Shown piece by piece: positions 21,940-32,305 of a DNA stretch of 64,000 nucleotides. A program made the position numbers and the translations under genes. Source of the DNA: Anodontia alba. Taxonomy: Eukaryota > Mollusca > Bivalvia > Lucinida > Lucinidae. Below the pieces are notes generated by a model. The model saw only the letters and a program-made list of their open reading frames with translations. It had not been told where the DNA came from and ran no database searches. The stretch spans positions 21,766,123 to 21,830,122 of the forward strand of contig OZ024830.1 in the NCBI GenBank assembly GCA_964016985.1, given 5' to 3'. The first letter of the stretch is position 1. Each line of letters begins with the position of its first letter.

Positions 21940-22331
21940 TTTAACGTTTATTTTCAACAAATAATCAATATTTCCCTGCTTAAAGTTTTTGGCATGTTTG
22001 ATATTTACCAAGCTTCAGAGTTTCCGGACTTTCATTAAAAAAATGGGCACTAACCCGGATAACGAGCTCCAACAGGAGCAGATATCAAGGACAAAACACT
22101 CGCGAGTAACTTACATATCTAATGCAGCCTTTAATTCACAGGACTTGGAACTCAGCATTGAGAGAAACTAGAGCTATGAATCGGAACTGGTCGGCATGCG
22201 TTTCAGTGAAATATCACGTCATGTCTCTGGGGTGTGATATTGCAGCAAGGCAGCACTCTCTAAGTAAGCACTGAGATCACTGTCGCATCCAGTCATCGTC
22301 GCGATATGATTGAAAGATTTTTGAAAGAGAT

Positions 22332-22367
<36 letters not shown>

Positions 22368-22745
22368 AAGCAATCGACCTTTCAATATTATCAGTTTCCA
22401 ATCTGTCCGATGGCTCTTATATGTTATACCAGCGCTTGCGCTGGTCCTTTTTTGTCACGCAATGCACGAGCCTATGTAACAGGTAGACTAGTATAGCTCG
22501 TGCTAGCACGAGTTATTCATCGTATAGGCAACAATTATGCGACAAAACCCGTGCTTTAACAGTTGACCGGTTTTAACCCTTAAAGCGCTGAGTAAAGTTG
22601 TAACAGACGATATTCCATTTCATTATTATTATTATTATCATTATTATTTTTATTTTCAGAGAAAATAACTCTTCACATTTCATGTAAGTTGTGTGCCTGA
22701 AAGACGATTCATATGGACTGTCAAGACTTATTTTCTCTGAAAAGC
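21940..22745. repeat. Macrosatellite unit 3, truncated
   Basis: Starts with the AACCTGATTGTTTTTAAC block and GGAACTGGTCGGCATGCG (22,183). It ends abruptly inside the CAGAGAAAATAAC/TTATTTTCTCTG hairpin near 22,741, where unit 4 begins. The rest of the unit, including its GATATC array, is missing. This is consistent with deletion between two units, with the breakpoint at the hairpin. Confidence 0.75.
22339..22365. repeat. Poly(A) tract
   Basis: A run of about 27 A inside unit 3. The other units have a shorter A/T-rich stretch at the same position, so this is local expansion. Confidence 0.75.
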
Positions 22746-23093
22746 TGGGGTCTAGGATAAAACACTCGCGAGTAACTTGCACATCTAATACAGCCCTGAA
22801 TTCACAGGACTCTTGGTCCTCAGAGAGAGTAGAGCTATGAATCGGAACTGGTCGGCATGCGTTTCAGCGAAATAACACGTCATGTGTCTGGGGCGTAAGT
22901 TTTCAGCAAGGCAGCAGTCTAAAAGTAAGCACTGAGACCACTGTCGCATCCAGTCACCGTCGCGATATGATTTAAAGATTTTTGAAACAGACATTAAATC
23001 CGAATAGAATAATAATAATAAAAAACATTATAAACTATTGACCTTTTAATATTTTCGGGTTGCAATCTGTCAGATGGCTCTTTATTGTTATAC

Positions 23094-23444
23094 TCTATAA
23101 ATTCATTAAAATATTTTCTGGCCAGAGAGAGAGAACGCGCCCGAGTGTACTTTTATACAGGTAAAAGGCTGTGTCAGATACTTCACACAAGGCTACGGAG
23201 AAATTGCAGTAGTTTAAATTACTACCTGTTTTCAAAACATATAACAGACTCACCACTCTGTCGTTGTGGAACTGTTGAAGACGCAAATCATTACTTCTTC
23301 GAATGTCGCATGTACGCACATCAACGCATCTTACTGTTCGACAGCATCTCCCAATTTCATGTTATAACTCTTAACCTTCTATTGTTTGGTGATTCCACTT
23401 TATCGCTTGCAGAAAACACTCACATATTTGACAAAGTACAGTAA
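23094..23444 (+). pseudogene. LINE polyprotein C-terminus (fragment)
   Basis: About 115 codons remain. The segment includes LHTRLRRNCSSLNYYLF, then CRCGTVEDANHYFFEC, which fits the C-x-C-x8-H-x4-C finger common after the reverse transcriptase of CR1/Jockey-type elements, then RMYAHQRILLFDSI. No catalytic reverse-transcriptase motif is present. The stop at 23,442-23,444 looks native because an AT-rich 3' UTR follows. The initiating methionine of the open frame belongs to flanking satellite, not to the element. Confidence 0.75.
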
Positions 23445-23950
23445 TTTATCATAGATACTAAATGACTTTAATTTTATATCCCTACCTTTCGAGTCTTCAG
23501 TGCGACAGTGTTTACCAAATGACTCTTAGTGCTGCCTTCCCGCCCCTGGTCGTGCATCCTTCTTCACGCAGGAGTGGATTATGTTTTCCACATTAATTTT
23601 TTTCTCATATTTAGACCTTTGCTGAATCTTTCTTATAAAGCAACTTGTTTTTGTTATTTTCATTTTCCTCCTATTGTTTAAGTTTTTTTTTCTTAAACTT
23701 AAATATGTATTTCTGTTCTCTACATTTCATTGAACAGTATATCGTACTATTCATAAAATGTCTAGTGGTAAATTTCACTTATATTGGAACTTATCATGTA
23801 TAATATATCCCAACTCTTTGTTAACAATTTATTGACCTGCTAAGGAGAAGAACAAAATAAGCACTATGTGCTTCCGTTCCAATCCTTAAATTTTGTATTA
23901 TTACTATTATTATATTATATGTTGTACTAATTGTTTCGAAATAAATATGT
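23094..23950 (+). mobile_element. 5'-truncated LINE fragment inserted in unit 4
   Basis: In other units GTTATACC is followed directly by GCGCTTGCGC. Here TTATAC occurs at both junctions (23,088-23,093 and 23,951-23,956) with 857 bp between. The insert contains the C-terminus of a LINE polyprotein and an AT-rich 3' UTR ending in AATAAATATGT. It is a different family from the LINE at 11-17 kb, being on the opposite strand with a different C-terminus. Confidence 0.8.
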
Positions 23951-24720
23951 TTATACCAATGTTGCGCGGGTCCTTTTCTTGTACTTTTAGATTACACGTA
24001 ATTCACGGGCCTGTGGTAACAGGTAGAATGTGTTAACATAATATAGCTCGTGCTACCACGAGTTATTCATTGTATTAGTGACAATTATGCGACAAAACCC
24101 GTGCTTTAACAGTTGACTGGTTTTAACCCTTAAAACGCTGAGCAAAGTTGTAGCAGACGATATTCCATTTCATTATAATTATTAATATTTTCAGAGAAAA
24201 CAACGCTTGACATTTCATGTAAGTTGTGTGCTTGACAGACGATTCATATGGACTGTCAAGGCTTATTTTCTCTGAAACCTACCCTCTGAAACTCATATAT
24301 TACACCCAAATGAGGATTATACACTACCTGTTACCTGTCCGGAGATTAACGACAGTGCAGTTATTTCCCTTAGGCCATTTGTCGATTTAGCACTAATGTG
24401 AATTATTTGGTTTCGAGATGCCATACATGTATCTCAAGCTATGTAAGTCAGGACATTTTCATCATATAATATCGGGAATGCTGAAGCGTTTGGTTATCGA
24501 GCACAGTAAACCTTTCAATCCTGAGTTTGTTTCTGAAATAGACTTTTCCATCTCTGCATTTGGACATTGCCATTGTTGTCAAAAGGGTTACAGTTGTAAA
24601 TTCAGAACAGAATGGCAAACAGTGAAAATCCCGATAAGACGGCTCGTAACGAGGCTGTTTTTGTCTTCATAAATGGAAGAACTAAGACAGATTTATGCAG
24701 TAAAATGTTGCTAAAAGTAA

Positions 24721-24722
24721 CC

Positions 24723-24753
<31 letters not shown>

Positions 24754-24830
24754 ATTAAAATAAAATAAAATAAAAATAAATAAATTAATAAAAAAAAAAT
24801 AAATAAATAAATAAAAAAAAAAAATAAAGC
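24721..24830. repeat. A-rich/AATA low-complexity tract
   Basis: About 28 consecutive A, then AAATA- and AATAA-type repeats, within unit 4. It corresponds to a short A-run in the other units. Confidence 0.85.
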
Positions 24831-25555
24831 TTGTTTGGCACACAGCAAGGTTCTGTGCATAGCGTCCGTATACGTTGTATACTATTTGCTAATGATTCCA
24901 GTAGCCTTGACCTCAAGGTCGTCACAGGTCACATTTGCTAAGCACATTAAAAATTGCGTTCTACCTGTAGTTTCTAAACCATGTACATATTTGCCTCAAT
25001 GGTGACCCTGATCGTTCTACGGCGTCTGATCTAGGTCTACACTGTTTGCAAATATCTCTTTTATAGGACACTAGGCATAAATGGGTTAACGTCATTTTTT
25101 ATATATTGTCGCGAGGTTTTGTTAAAAAGAAATTGAAGACACAGTAAGAATGGTATACTTCATTTAGGGAGACAGCATAAAAAGTTGCAAAAGTGGAAAC
25201 CACTAAAATTTCCTTTTCTCATTTATTTTCGTTTTGCTTCTTTGCCGCCATGGCGTGATGAATCACGTATTGTTTACGTCTCTGTACACAATCCCCTTCT
25301 GAAAGTTGTCTATTCATCCCCACCCCCATCCCTAAATGGAGCATTTTTTCCCTTTTAGAATAGCTTCTTTTTTCAAAAAGGATTAAAAAAAGTTTGACAG
25401 AGTTGTCTCCCTTGAAAATGTATCTATTCCCCTTAAGGAGACTCGATACACCTGATAGATTTTCTGCCAGTTTTTACAATGGGAGACACTTTTTGTGATT
25501 TCATTTTGCTTTGAAACATCTAGCCCCAGGCCGTACGGCCTGTTTGAGTTTATAT

Positions 25556-25960
25556 CCATTTAACGGATATCTACATTAAAATACAGATATCTGCAGATAT
25601 CTGCATTTAAATATAGATATCTATACTTGAGTACGGATATCTGTACTTCAAATACAGATACTGTAATTGAAATGCATATATCTCTATTTGGTTTACGGAT
25701 ATCTGCATTTTTAATTATAGATATTTGCATTTCAAATTCAAATATTTCCTTTTAAATTAGATATCTGTATTTTTGGAAACTCAGATATCTCTAACTGAAA
25801 TACAGATGCCTATAATTATCATTTGAATAAAGATAACTGCAATTCAAATGGCAATATCTGTATTTCAAAAACAGATATCTGCATCAACAGAAAGAACAAA
25901 TATATCTAACTGAAATAGAGATATCCGTTCTTGAAATGAAGATATCTCTATTTGTGAACC
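25556..25960. repeat. GATATC minisatellite array 3
   Basis: Closes unit 4 with CAGATATCTGCATTT-like units, as in arrays 1 and 2, and is followed by the AACCTGATTGTTTTTAAC block of a fifth unit. Confidence 0.9.
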
Positions 25961-26215
25961 TGATTGTTTTTAACTTATTTTCAACAAATAATTAATACTC
26001 CCCTGCTAAAAGTTTTTGACATGCTTGATATTTACCAAGCTTCAGAGTTTCTGGACTTTCATGACTGTGTTTAGTAGCGCACAGTAATAGCGATCGTTTT
26101 ACCCTAGATCCCTGTACCTAAATGACGAGCGCCAACAGGAGCAGGTGTCCAGGATAAAACACTCTCGAGTAATTTGCACATTTGATGTAGCCCTGAATTC
26201 ACAGAACCTGTGGCA
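25961..26215. repeat. Macrosatellite unit 5, truncated
   Basis: Only the first 250 bp or so of a unit remain (TGTTTTTAACTTATTTTCAA, GCTTCAGAGTTTC, AAAACACTCTCGAG, CCTGAATTCACAG). It stops near 26,215, where the foldback element with GATATC/TTCGAA repeats starts. Confidence 0.75.
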
Positions 26216-27107
26216 CTTGAATCTTATGGGGCGCCGCTTTACTATTTGTTCCCTATTTATAGATATCCATAGTTATTTATAGATATCCATAATTCGAATT
26301 AGTGATCCCCATAATTCAAATTAGTTATATCCATAATTATTCATAAAGATCCATGATTATCTATTGATATACATACAAGCGAATTAGTGACATTCATAAT
26401 TCAATATTCGGTTTATTGATATCACTAATTCAAATTACGAATATCACTAAATCAGCCAATTTACGGATATCCCTAATTTAAATAACTTATATCACTAATT
26501 CGAAAAAGTGATATCCATCAATCGAATTAGTGATATCCATAAATCATTTACATTATTGGATATCTATAATTCGAGTTACTGACATCAATAGTTCAAATTA
26601 TGGATATCAATAGTTCGGCTCGTTTATTGATATCACTAATTCGAATTATAGATATAAAAAATTAGCCTTTGCAAGTAATAAGCTTAAACACTATCCTCTG
26701 CGCTGAATTATGGATATCACTTATTCAAATTATGGACAGCAATAGTTCAGCCCGATTCATTGATATCATTAATTCGAATTATGGATATCCATAATTCGAA
26801 TTAGTGACATCAGTTATTCGGTCCGTTTATTGATATCCATAATTTGAGTTGTGGATATCCATAATTCGAATTAGTGATATTCATAATTCAAATTAGTGAT
26901 ATCCATAAATCGGAATCAATGACGGATATCCACAATTCGAATTAGTGACATCACTAATTCGAATAAAGGATATTCATGATTCAAATTAGTGATACCAATA
27001 AATGGGCTAAATGAGTGATTTCACTATTTCGAATCATGGATATCCCTGATTCGAATCATGGATACCTATAAATAGGGAATTAATAGTAAAACGCCACCCC
27101 ATAGAAT
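26216..27107. mobile_element. Foldback element with GATATC/TTCGAA tandem core
   Basis: Ends of about 45 bp are inverted repeats: the left end runs TTATGGGG..CGCTTTACTATT..TTCCCTATTTATAG, and the right end is its complement (CTATAAATAGGGAATTAATAG, then AAAACGCC and CCCCATAG). The roughly 800-bp core is tandem units of about 20-22 bp with consensus GATATCCATAATTCGAATTA, so both GATATC and TTCGAA/AATT palindromes recur. No coding capacity. Either a foldback transposon, or a satellite captured between inverted ends. Confidence 0.75.
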
Positions 27108-27140
27108 CTGGTTCACACATGTCTTACTCCTTACGGCTAG

Positions 27141-27344
27141 AACGTGGTAACGCGGTTAACAATGTTGAACGACTGCTCGACAACACCAACCAAGGATTCT
27201 TGTCATGTATGCACTAGTCAAGTGCCTGTCAAGATGGTCCAGAACGTCGTAACGCGATTAACAATGTTGAACGACTGCTGGCCAACACCAACCAATGACT
27301 CATGTCATGTATGCACTTGTCAAGAGCTTGTCAAGATGGTCCAG
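27141..27344. repeat. Two tandem copies of a 102-bp unit
   Basis: Copies start at AACGTGGTAACGCGGTTAAC (27,141) and AACGTCGTAACGCGATTAAC (27,243), and each ends near AAGATGGTCCAG. The period is divisible by three, so one plus-strand frame runs through both as a 34-residue repeat. With only two copies and no start context I regard coding as unlikely. Confidence 0.8.
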
Positions 27345-27564
27345 GTGTCCTCCCCGGGGACCTCCCCCGGAAAATGTTCCAATTTCTAGAATGCAGCTAG
27401 GAGAATCAATAAACAATTTGTACAAAGCAAAGAAAAACTCCTGGTCAGACTGAAATGAAGCATAACTGGCCAAAACCTTTTGTGTTTTACAACAACAACA
27501 AAATAATAATGATACATGTAATACCACTAATAATAATAATGAGAATTTCTATTTTCCTGAGCCT

Positions 27565-27770
27565 AGCTTTTTAATGCTTATCACTCTATGTAAAGTTTTC
27601 AGCGGGCTACATATTGAAATACTTTCCTTATTTTCCCCAGAAAACAGGTTAAGATATTTCAAATTGCGTCTCCAATGGAGACAAATAACATGAATTGTCA
27701 AATCCTATTTTCTGGGGAAAAAAAAAAAAAGTAAGATCGATTGTCGTCTGCTGAATTAGCTCAGAGGTAG
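27565..27770. repeat. Palindromic repeat, CAGAAAACAGG/TTTTCTGG type
   Basis: CTTATTTTCCCCAGAAAACA and its inverted partner CCTATTTTCTGGGGAAA flank a centre with CGTCTCCAATGGAGACAA. The outer arms (CTTATCACTCT..TTTTCAGC and CTGCTGAATTAGCTCAGAG) extend the symmetry. The same family occurs in triplicate at 37,165-37,650. Confidence 0.75.
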
Positions 27771-27879
27771 CTCAGAGAAATGGTTTATAGGCAATATAAA
27801 ATAGGCAATATAAAGTAGTTTCCCTTGTAAATTGTCATAGCGCATATTTTTTAAGTTGTTTGCAAATTTCTCTGCATTC

Positions 27880-28250
27880 GTTGCAAAAAAAAAAAAAAAA
27901 AAAAAAAAGAGTCAATTAATGCTGCAGCAAAAGTATCCTTTGTTCTCACATATAATGGACAAAAACAATTATTTCGGATCTTCTAACGATATAATCAATA
28001 TTACTTTTCAAAATAAAAAAAAAAAAAAAAAATCTTACGGTTTAAACAATTTCAAAAAAAAAAAAAAAAAAAAAAAATCTAGACCCATGCTCCTGTGTGC
28101 GAGGGGTCCGAAATGGGAACACAAAATCAGACAGGATGAACTATTACTTTTTATGTGCTTCTCTGAAAGGGGCGGCGGGCACAAGTGGCGGCGGGTTTGC
28201 CAGTACAGAGATGATGTACAAATCTTGAGCATCTTTAATTATTATTTTTT

Positions 28251-28296
<46 letters not shown>

Positions 28297-28300
28297 GTGT
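27880..28300. repeat. Low-complexity block: A-runs and (TG)n
   Basis: Three A-runs of about 15-25 bases (27,883; 28,013; 28,053) and a (TG)n tract at 28,253-28,290 with a CGCGCG interruption. The long plus-strand frame across this block is lysine-rich low complexity and I do not call it a gene. Confidence 0.8.
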
Positions 28301-28462
28301 GTGTGTCGTCTGTAAGGGTGTGAACTGCGCCGTCTGCCATGTTGGTATTTGTAACCGTTGATCTGTGCGTATGTTAACATCGGCGAGGGAGGTGTACCAG
28401 TTTCCCATATGTGGAGTAAAAAGAGGTATCTATATTTTAGCCAATAATAGATAGCTCTAACT

Positions 28463-28715
28463 CATTACGAAAACACGCCTATTCAAATATTCTGAAAATT
28501 TTACCACCAAAAAATGAAATTTTCATATTTCTGCTCAAAACATATATTGTGGGTATTCGTTAGAACCGCCTCGGCGAGGCGGTTCTAACGAGTACCCGTA
28601 ATCTATGTTTTTGAGCAGAAAAAAGAAAATAGAGTATACCCCTGTAAACCCCGGTTTTACTATATAAAAGTGGGGTTTAAGGGGGTCAACATTATATAGG
28701 CATGTTTTCGTAATG
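28463..28715 (-). mobile_element. Palindrome-core MITE, copy 2 (reversed)
   Basis: Left end CATTACGAAAACACGCCTAT, right end ATAGGCATGTTTTCGTAATG. The core palindrome near 28,545-28,610 contains GAACCGCCTCGGCGAGGCGG. Compared with copies 1, 3 and 5 the asymmetric arms are swapped, so this copy is reversed. Confidence 0.88.
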
Positions 28716-28724
28716 TGACTGAAA

Positions 28725-29082
28725 TGCAGATATCTGTATTTAATTTAGGGCTGTTCGGCTACATTTGGATTACACCGTTTACTGGTATACACCGGTTACT
28801 GGGTTAGGAAGCATACACACATACACATATCTGCATTTTAATTATAGATATCTGTATTATAAATGCAGATCTCTAAATCAGTTTACGTAATTAGAGATAC
28901 CTCTAATTGAAATGCAGATCTCTAATTGAGATGCTGATATCTATAATGATCGGAAATAGAGCTATCTGTATTTCAAATATACATATTTGCATTTCAGTCA
29001 GCGATATCTCTTTCTTAGTTACAGATATATCTGCATTTTAAAATACAGATAGGGCCTAAATATAGAAAAAAAAAAAAAAAAA
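28725..29082. repeat. GATATC array 4, interrupted
   Basis: CAGATATCTGTATTT units resume directly after the MITE. They are interrupted by about 80 bp without units (28,746-28,825), then continue to about 29,050. An A-run of 19 follows (29,066-29,084). It probably derives from the same family as the macrosatellite arrays. Confidence 0.75.
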
Positions 29083-29084
29083 AA

Positions 29085-30424
29085 TATAGCATGTATCATT
29101 ACCGATCAACCCTCAGGTTCAACCTTTCTTTTTTTCTTTCTTTGTTTATGCTTTCTTCATTTTTTCTCTTTACTCGGACCCATCAATTACTCAAATACCT
29201 GCTACAGTTACGAGATACTTGCATCATTTTACTTTCCATTCGCAATATTGACACATTTACGGTTGATCAGATACGATAAAATTTATGAGGTCACACTGAA
29301 CCAATGAAAAAACAGCGTATTATGTTCTCGATAGGAAATATTTCCATGACGTCATAATCTCGCTTGGAACATTGTAGGCAGACACAAGGTATGGTAGCTT
29401 ACATGTAACATTCTGCTGAACATTACCAACGCAGAAAAAAATACATGTATCGATAATGTTTTGCTGTGCATGACAGATATCTTTGAAGGTAGCTTTACAT
29501 AAAAACTGACAATTATTTAAGACTTACCCCTTTATGACAACTGCTGTTAAAATAAATAAAATTGATAAATATCACTTTTGGTTCTGCTAATACAGGGAAC
29601 ATAACTTTCGTTTTGCAGTTGTAGATATAGAAAGTTAAAATTTTAAGGAGTTATCGGTTATGTCTTTGTTAGCAGACGAAAGCAAGGCAGGTGTTCAATG
29701 TATGAATGTTTACAGTTTCCCATGTATTACGAGGTAAGGATTAACAAAACTTGCCTGATCACATTCACCAAACTTGAAAAGGTTCTGCAGGTGCACAGGA
29801 CATTGACTTTGAAAGAAATGCCTAAACACCCCGTTAAGCTAAAAGATAGAAATTAGATCTATAGGCTTGCTTATTATTCCATGTCAACTCACACCTGTGT
29901 GTCAGCTCGTAATTGACACGATAGTTAAACATTAAACATGTATTGAGGGGGTGTGAAAATGATTATCGATTCGGTTTCGTAAATCTTGTCCATAAAGACG
30001 ATTTAATTCCTTTGATTTTGTTGGTGAGCAGTGGTTTTATGTTTTGGCGATGCTTAATGACACACAGGAATTTTAAGGTCAATTATCTTTTGTGCACTTT
30101 TCTCTTTTGCCGATTACTGCAAGTCAAATGTTTTAAATAAAATAAAAATATCTGATCTTTGCATTGCATGTAGTTAGGTTGTTGGTAGATCCAGCATGCC
30201 AAACAATGTGATGTCTGCGACTGTTGGCAGCATCGTATTTACAGGATAAGTAATACAAACATTTCATTTGTTAGCTATTTTGAGGCTGATAATTAATTTT
30301 CTTTTCATGCAGCTGATTTATTTATTCATTTACTTGGCTAGAATGCATATTTTTGCCGGAGCACAGCATTTCCTATAATTTACTTGTGCATCTAGCGAAG
30401 GCTTAGATCGGCCCTTGCAATGTT
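29085..30424. other. Noncoding DNA, no feature recognised
   Basis: Moderately AT-rich single-copy-looking sequence. Open frames are under 70 codons and show no motif. No element ends, tRNA or tandem repeats were found by eye. Confidence 0.5.
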
Positions 30425-30701
30425 TGTTTGTGTTGAGGTTTTACAGCCCAGTCAACACAATGGGGTCATATCAAGCGCGGTCAGTTTACCTAACTACACG
30501 TTTACTGGGCAGACTTAGTCCTCTAAGCGGTTAACCAATATTGTGCACATTCTTTCGCCAGAAACTGACAACTGCCCTTCTTGAATCAGCGGAAGGGAGA
30601 GAATGACCGTAGAAAATATTTCATGATCAATCTCCATGAAAAAATGTTGCTGACCGTGACCTCCTGGTCTCCAGTCAGACGGGGCATCCAACTGAGCCAC
30701 C
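30425..30701 (-). mobile_element. SINE copy with B-box deletion
   Basis: Same family as 18,469-18,765, in minus orientation. The tail starts at 30,425 and the A-box end at about 30,700 (complement of GGTGGCTCAGTTGG). Around 30,650 about 20 bp covering the B box are missing (TTGCTGACCGTGACCTCC), which should abolish RNA polymerase III transcription of this copy. Confidence 0.88.
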
Positions 30702-30900
30702 TGCATCTGCACAGTCTGATCAGTGTCATCTTTGTGCGCTCTGGGTAGCTAAGGATCTGAGGCTTCTTCATGCGGCCAGTAAAGACTGATCAGACTGAGT
30801 GAATGCTCCATTGACACCACGGAATTTAAAAATTTTATGTAACATTAATTGGATTTCCACATAACAATGTAACTGAGTAAAAACAAATGATTAAAGTTGT

Positions 30901-30942
30901 AAAAAAAAAAAAAAAAGCTTATATATATATATATATATCTAT
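30901..30942. repeat. Poly(A) and (TA)n tract
   Basis: About 16 A, then AGCTTA and (TA)10 or so. Simple repeat. Confidence 0.85.
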
Positions 30943-31482
30943 TTTGTACCACAAGCCGCTTTTACTGTCTTTTGCAGTTTTCTGTTCTATATCACCTTGC
31001 ATTGGTAGCCACGATAAACTCTTTAGCTCAATGCTTACAAGGTGAGCTTATAGAATATTAAATGGTCCCTCACCCGCCTTTGTCTATCATTCTTAAATAC
31101 TTTAGGTTGACCTTGACCTATTTTACAGCAAGGTCAATTTTGTATATTTTGTATGCAAAAGTGCTTAAATAGTAGATTTTTTTTATAAACTTTCATGTAA
31201 TGACTTAAACAAATGTGACTATTCATATTCTTTGTCCAAGGTCACCTAGTATTGTATGTAGTAAAACATCTTTTTTAGATCTCCTTTTTTGTAACAACTT
31301 CTCTCAGGTAAGCTAAAGGACCATTGGTCCTCTTGTATATCAACATATTAGGTTAATTTGCAGAATTGAGGAATAAAAAAAATCAAACAATAACATTCCA
31401 CAAATGAATATGTAATTTGACTTCTGAAATTAGATACTATACTAAGGTATGACAACCCAAAATAGGCATTAAATGATAAAGG

Positions 31483-31562
31483 TCGAGTTGACTCAGGTAC
31501 TAGTTGACCAATGTAGGTACGAGTTGACTAAGGTATGAGTTAACTAAGGTACAAGGTGACCA
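31483..31562. repeat. Minisatellite of about 17-bp units
   Basis: Four to five degenerate repeats of AGTTGACTAAGGTACGA. Confidence 0.7.
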
Positions 31563-31756
31563 GAAACCATTCAATCCATATGGGCTTTCTGAGGTCTGAG
31601 AGTCATTGTCCTTTGGCTGGTTAATAAACATGTTATTTTTACACCATTTTTGACTTATCTTTCACTCTGGCACTTGAGCCTCAAACCTTAATTAAATAGA
31701 TTGAATACTGTGACTACCTATATCAACAAAACTGTAAATGGGCTATGATAACATAA

Positions 31757-31868
31757 AAAAAAATCAATTTTACAATGATAGTTCCTGTTTCTTTAGGTAT
31801 AAATATGGTATTCATGATATTCATACCTATAGGGAAATGGGAACTATCATTGAAAAATTGAATTTTTT
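31757..31868. repeat. Imperfect hairpin with about 50-bp arms
   Basis: CAATGATAGTTCC and GGAACTATCATTG, plus TTTAGGTATAAATATGG/TATTCATACCTATAGG-like inner arms, pair around a centre near 31,812. A-runs and T-runs close the outer ends. Confidence 0.75.
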
Positions 31869-32022
31869 TTTTACGATGATTTCATATATTTTGAGGTTTA
31901 TCGATATACAAGGGCTGTGTTCCACAGGAGGTTGAAATTTTGTCAGAAATGCATATTAAGAATAATCTGCTGGCTGTGGAAACATGCAGAAAAATTTGCC
32001 TCCTATACATGCCAACATAAAA

Positions 32023-32305
32023 CATCACGAAAACATGCCTATATAATTTCGACCCCCTTAAACCCCACTTTTATGTAATAAAACTGGCGTTTACAGGGGT
32101 ATACATTATTTTTTTTATTTCTGCTCAAAAACATAGATTGTGGGTACTTGTTAGAACCGCCTCGCTGAGGCGGTTCTAACGAGTACCCACAATCTATGTT
32201 TTGAGCAGAAATATGAAAAATATCAGAGTTTTTTTTTTATCTGAAAATTTTCAGTTTTTGGCGGTAAAATTTTCTGTATATTTGAATAGGCATGTTTTCG
32301 TAATG
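32023..32305 (+). mobile_element. Palindrome-core MITE, copy 3
   Basis: Left end CATCACGAAAACATGCCTAT, right end ATAGGCATGTTTTCGTAATG. The long central palindrome spans about 32,120-32,215 (arms contain GTGGGTACTTGTTAGAACCG and its partner). Same orientation as copies 1 and 5. Confidence 0.9.

Larger units (their letters stand above)
18800..21940. repeat. Macrosatellite unit 2
   Basis: The most complete unit. It begins with AACCTGATTGTTTTTAAC and runs through GGAACTGGTCGGCATGCG (19,107), the CAGAGAAAATAAC hairpin (19,868), ACGGCTCGTAACGAGTCTG (20,299), GGCGTGATGAATC (20,896), CTAGCCCCAGGCCATACGTA (21,411) and the closing GATATC array. A palindromic MITE is inserted at 19,229-19,508. Without it the unit is about 2.8 kb. 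It has no credible coding frame. Confidence 0.85.
22746..25960. repeat. Macrosatellite unit 4
   Basis: Begins at CTAGGATAAAACACTCGCGAG and includes GGAACTGGTCGGCATGCG (22,842), the CAGAGAAAACAAC hairpin (about 24,190-24,275), GACGGCTCGTAACGAG (24,638), GGCGTGATGAATC (25,252) and the closing GATATC array. A LINE fragment (23,094-23,950) interrupts it. Confidence 0.8.

Noticed and set aside
27856..28323. 155-codon frame rich in lysine and valine/cysteine repeats
   Set aside because: Made of poly(A) runs and a (TG)n tract; low complexity only.
18034..29060. CRISPR-like array in the GATATC region
   Set aside because: Units are degenerate and directly adjacent with no spacer structure; the sequence is eukaryotic minisatellite.
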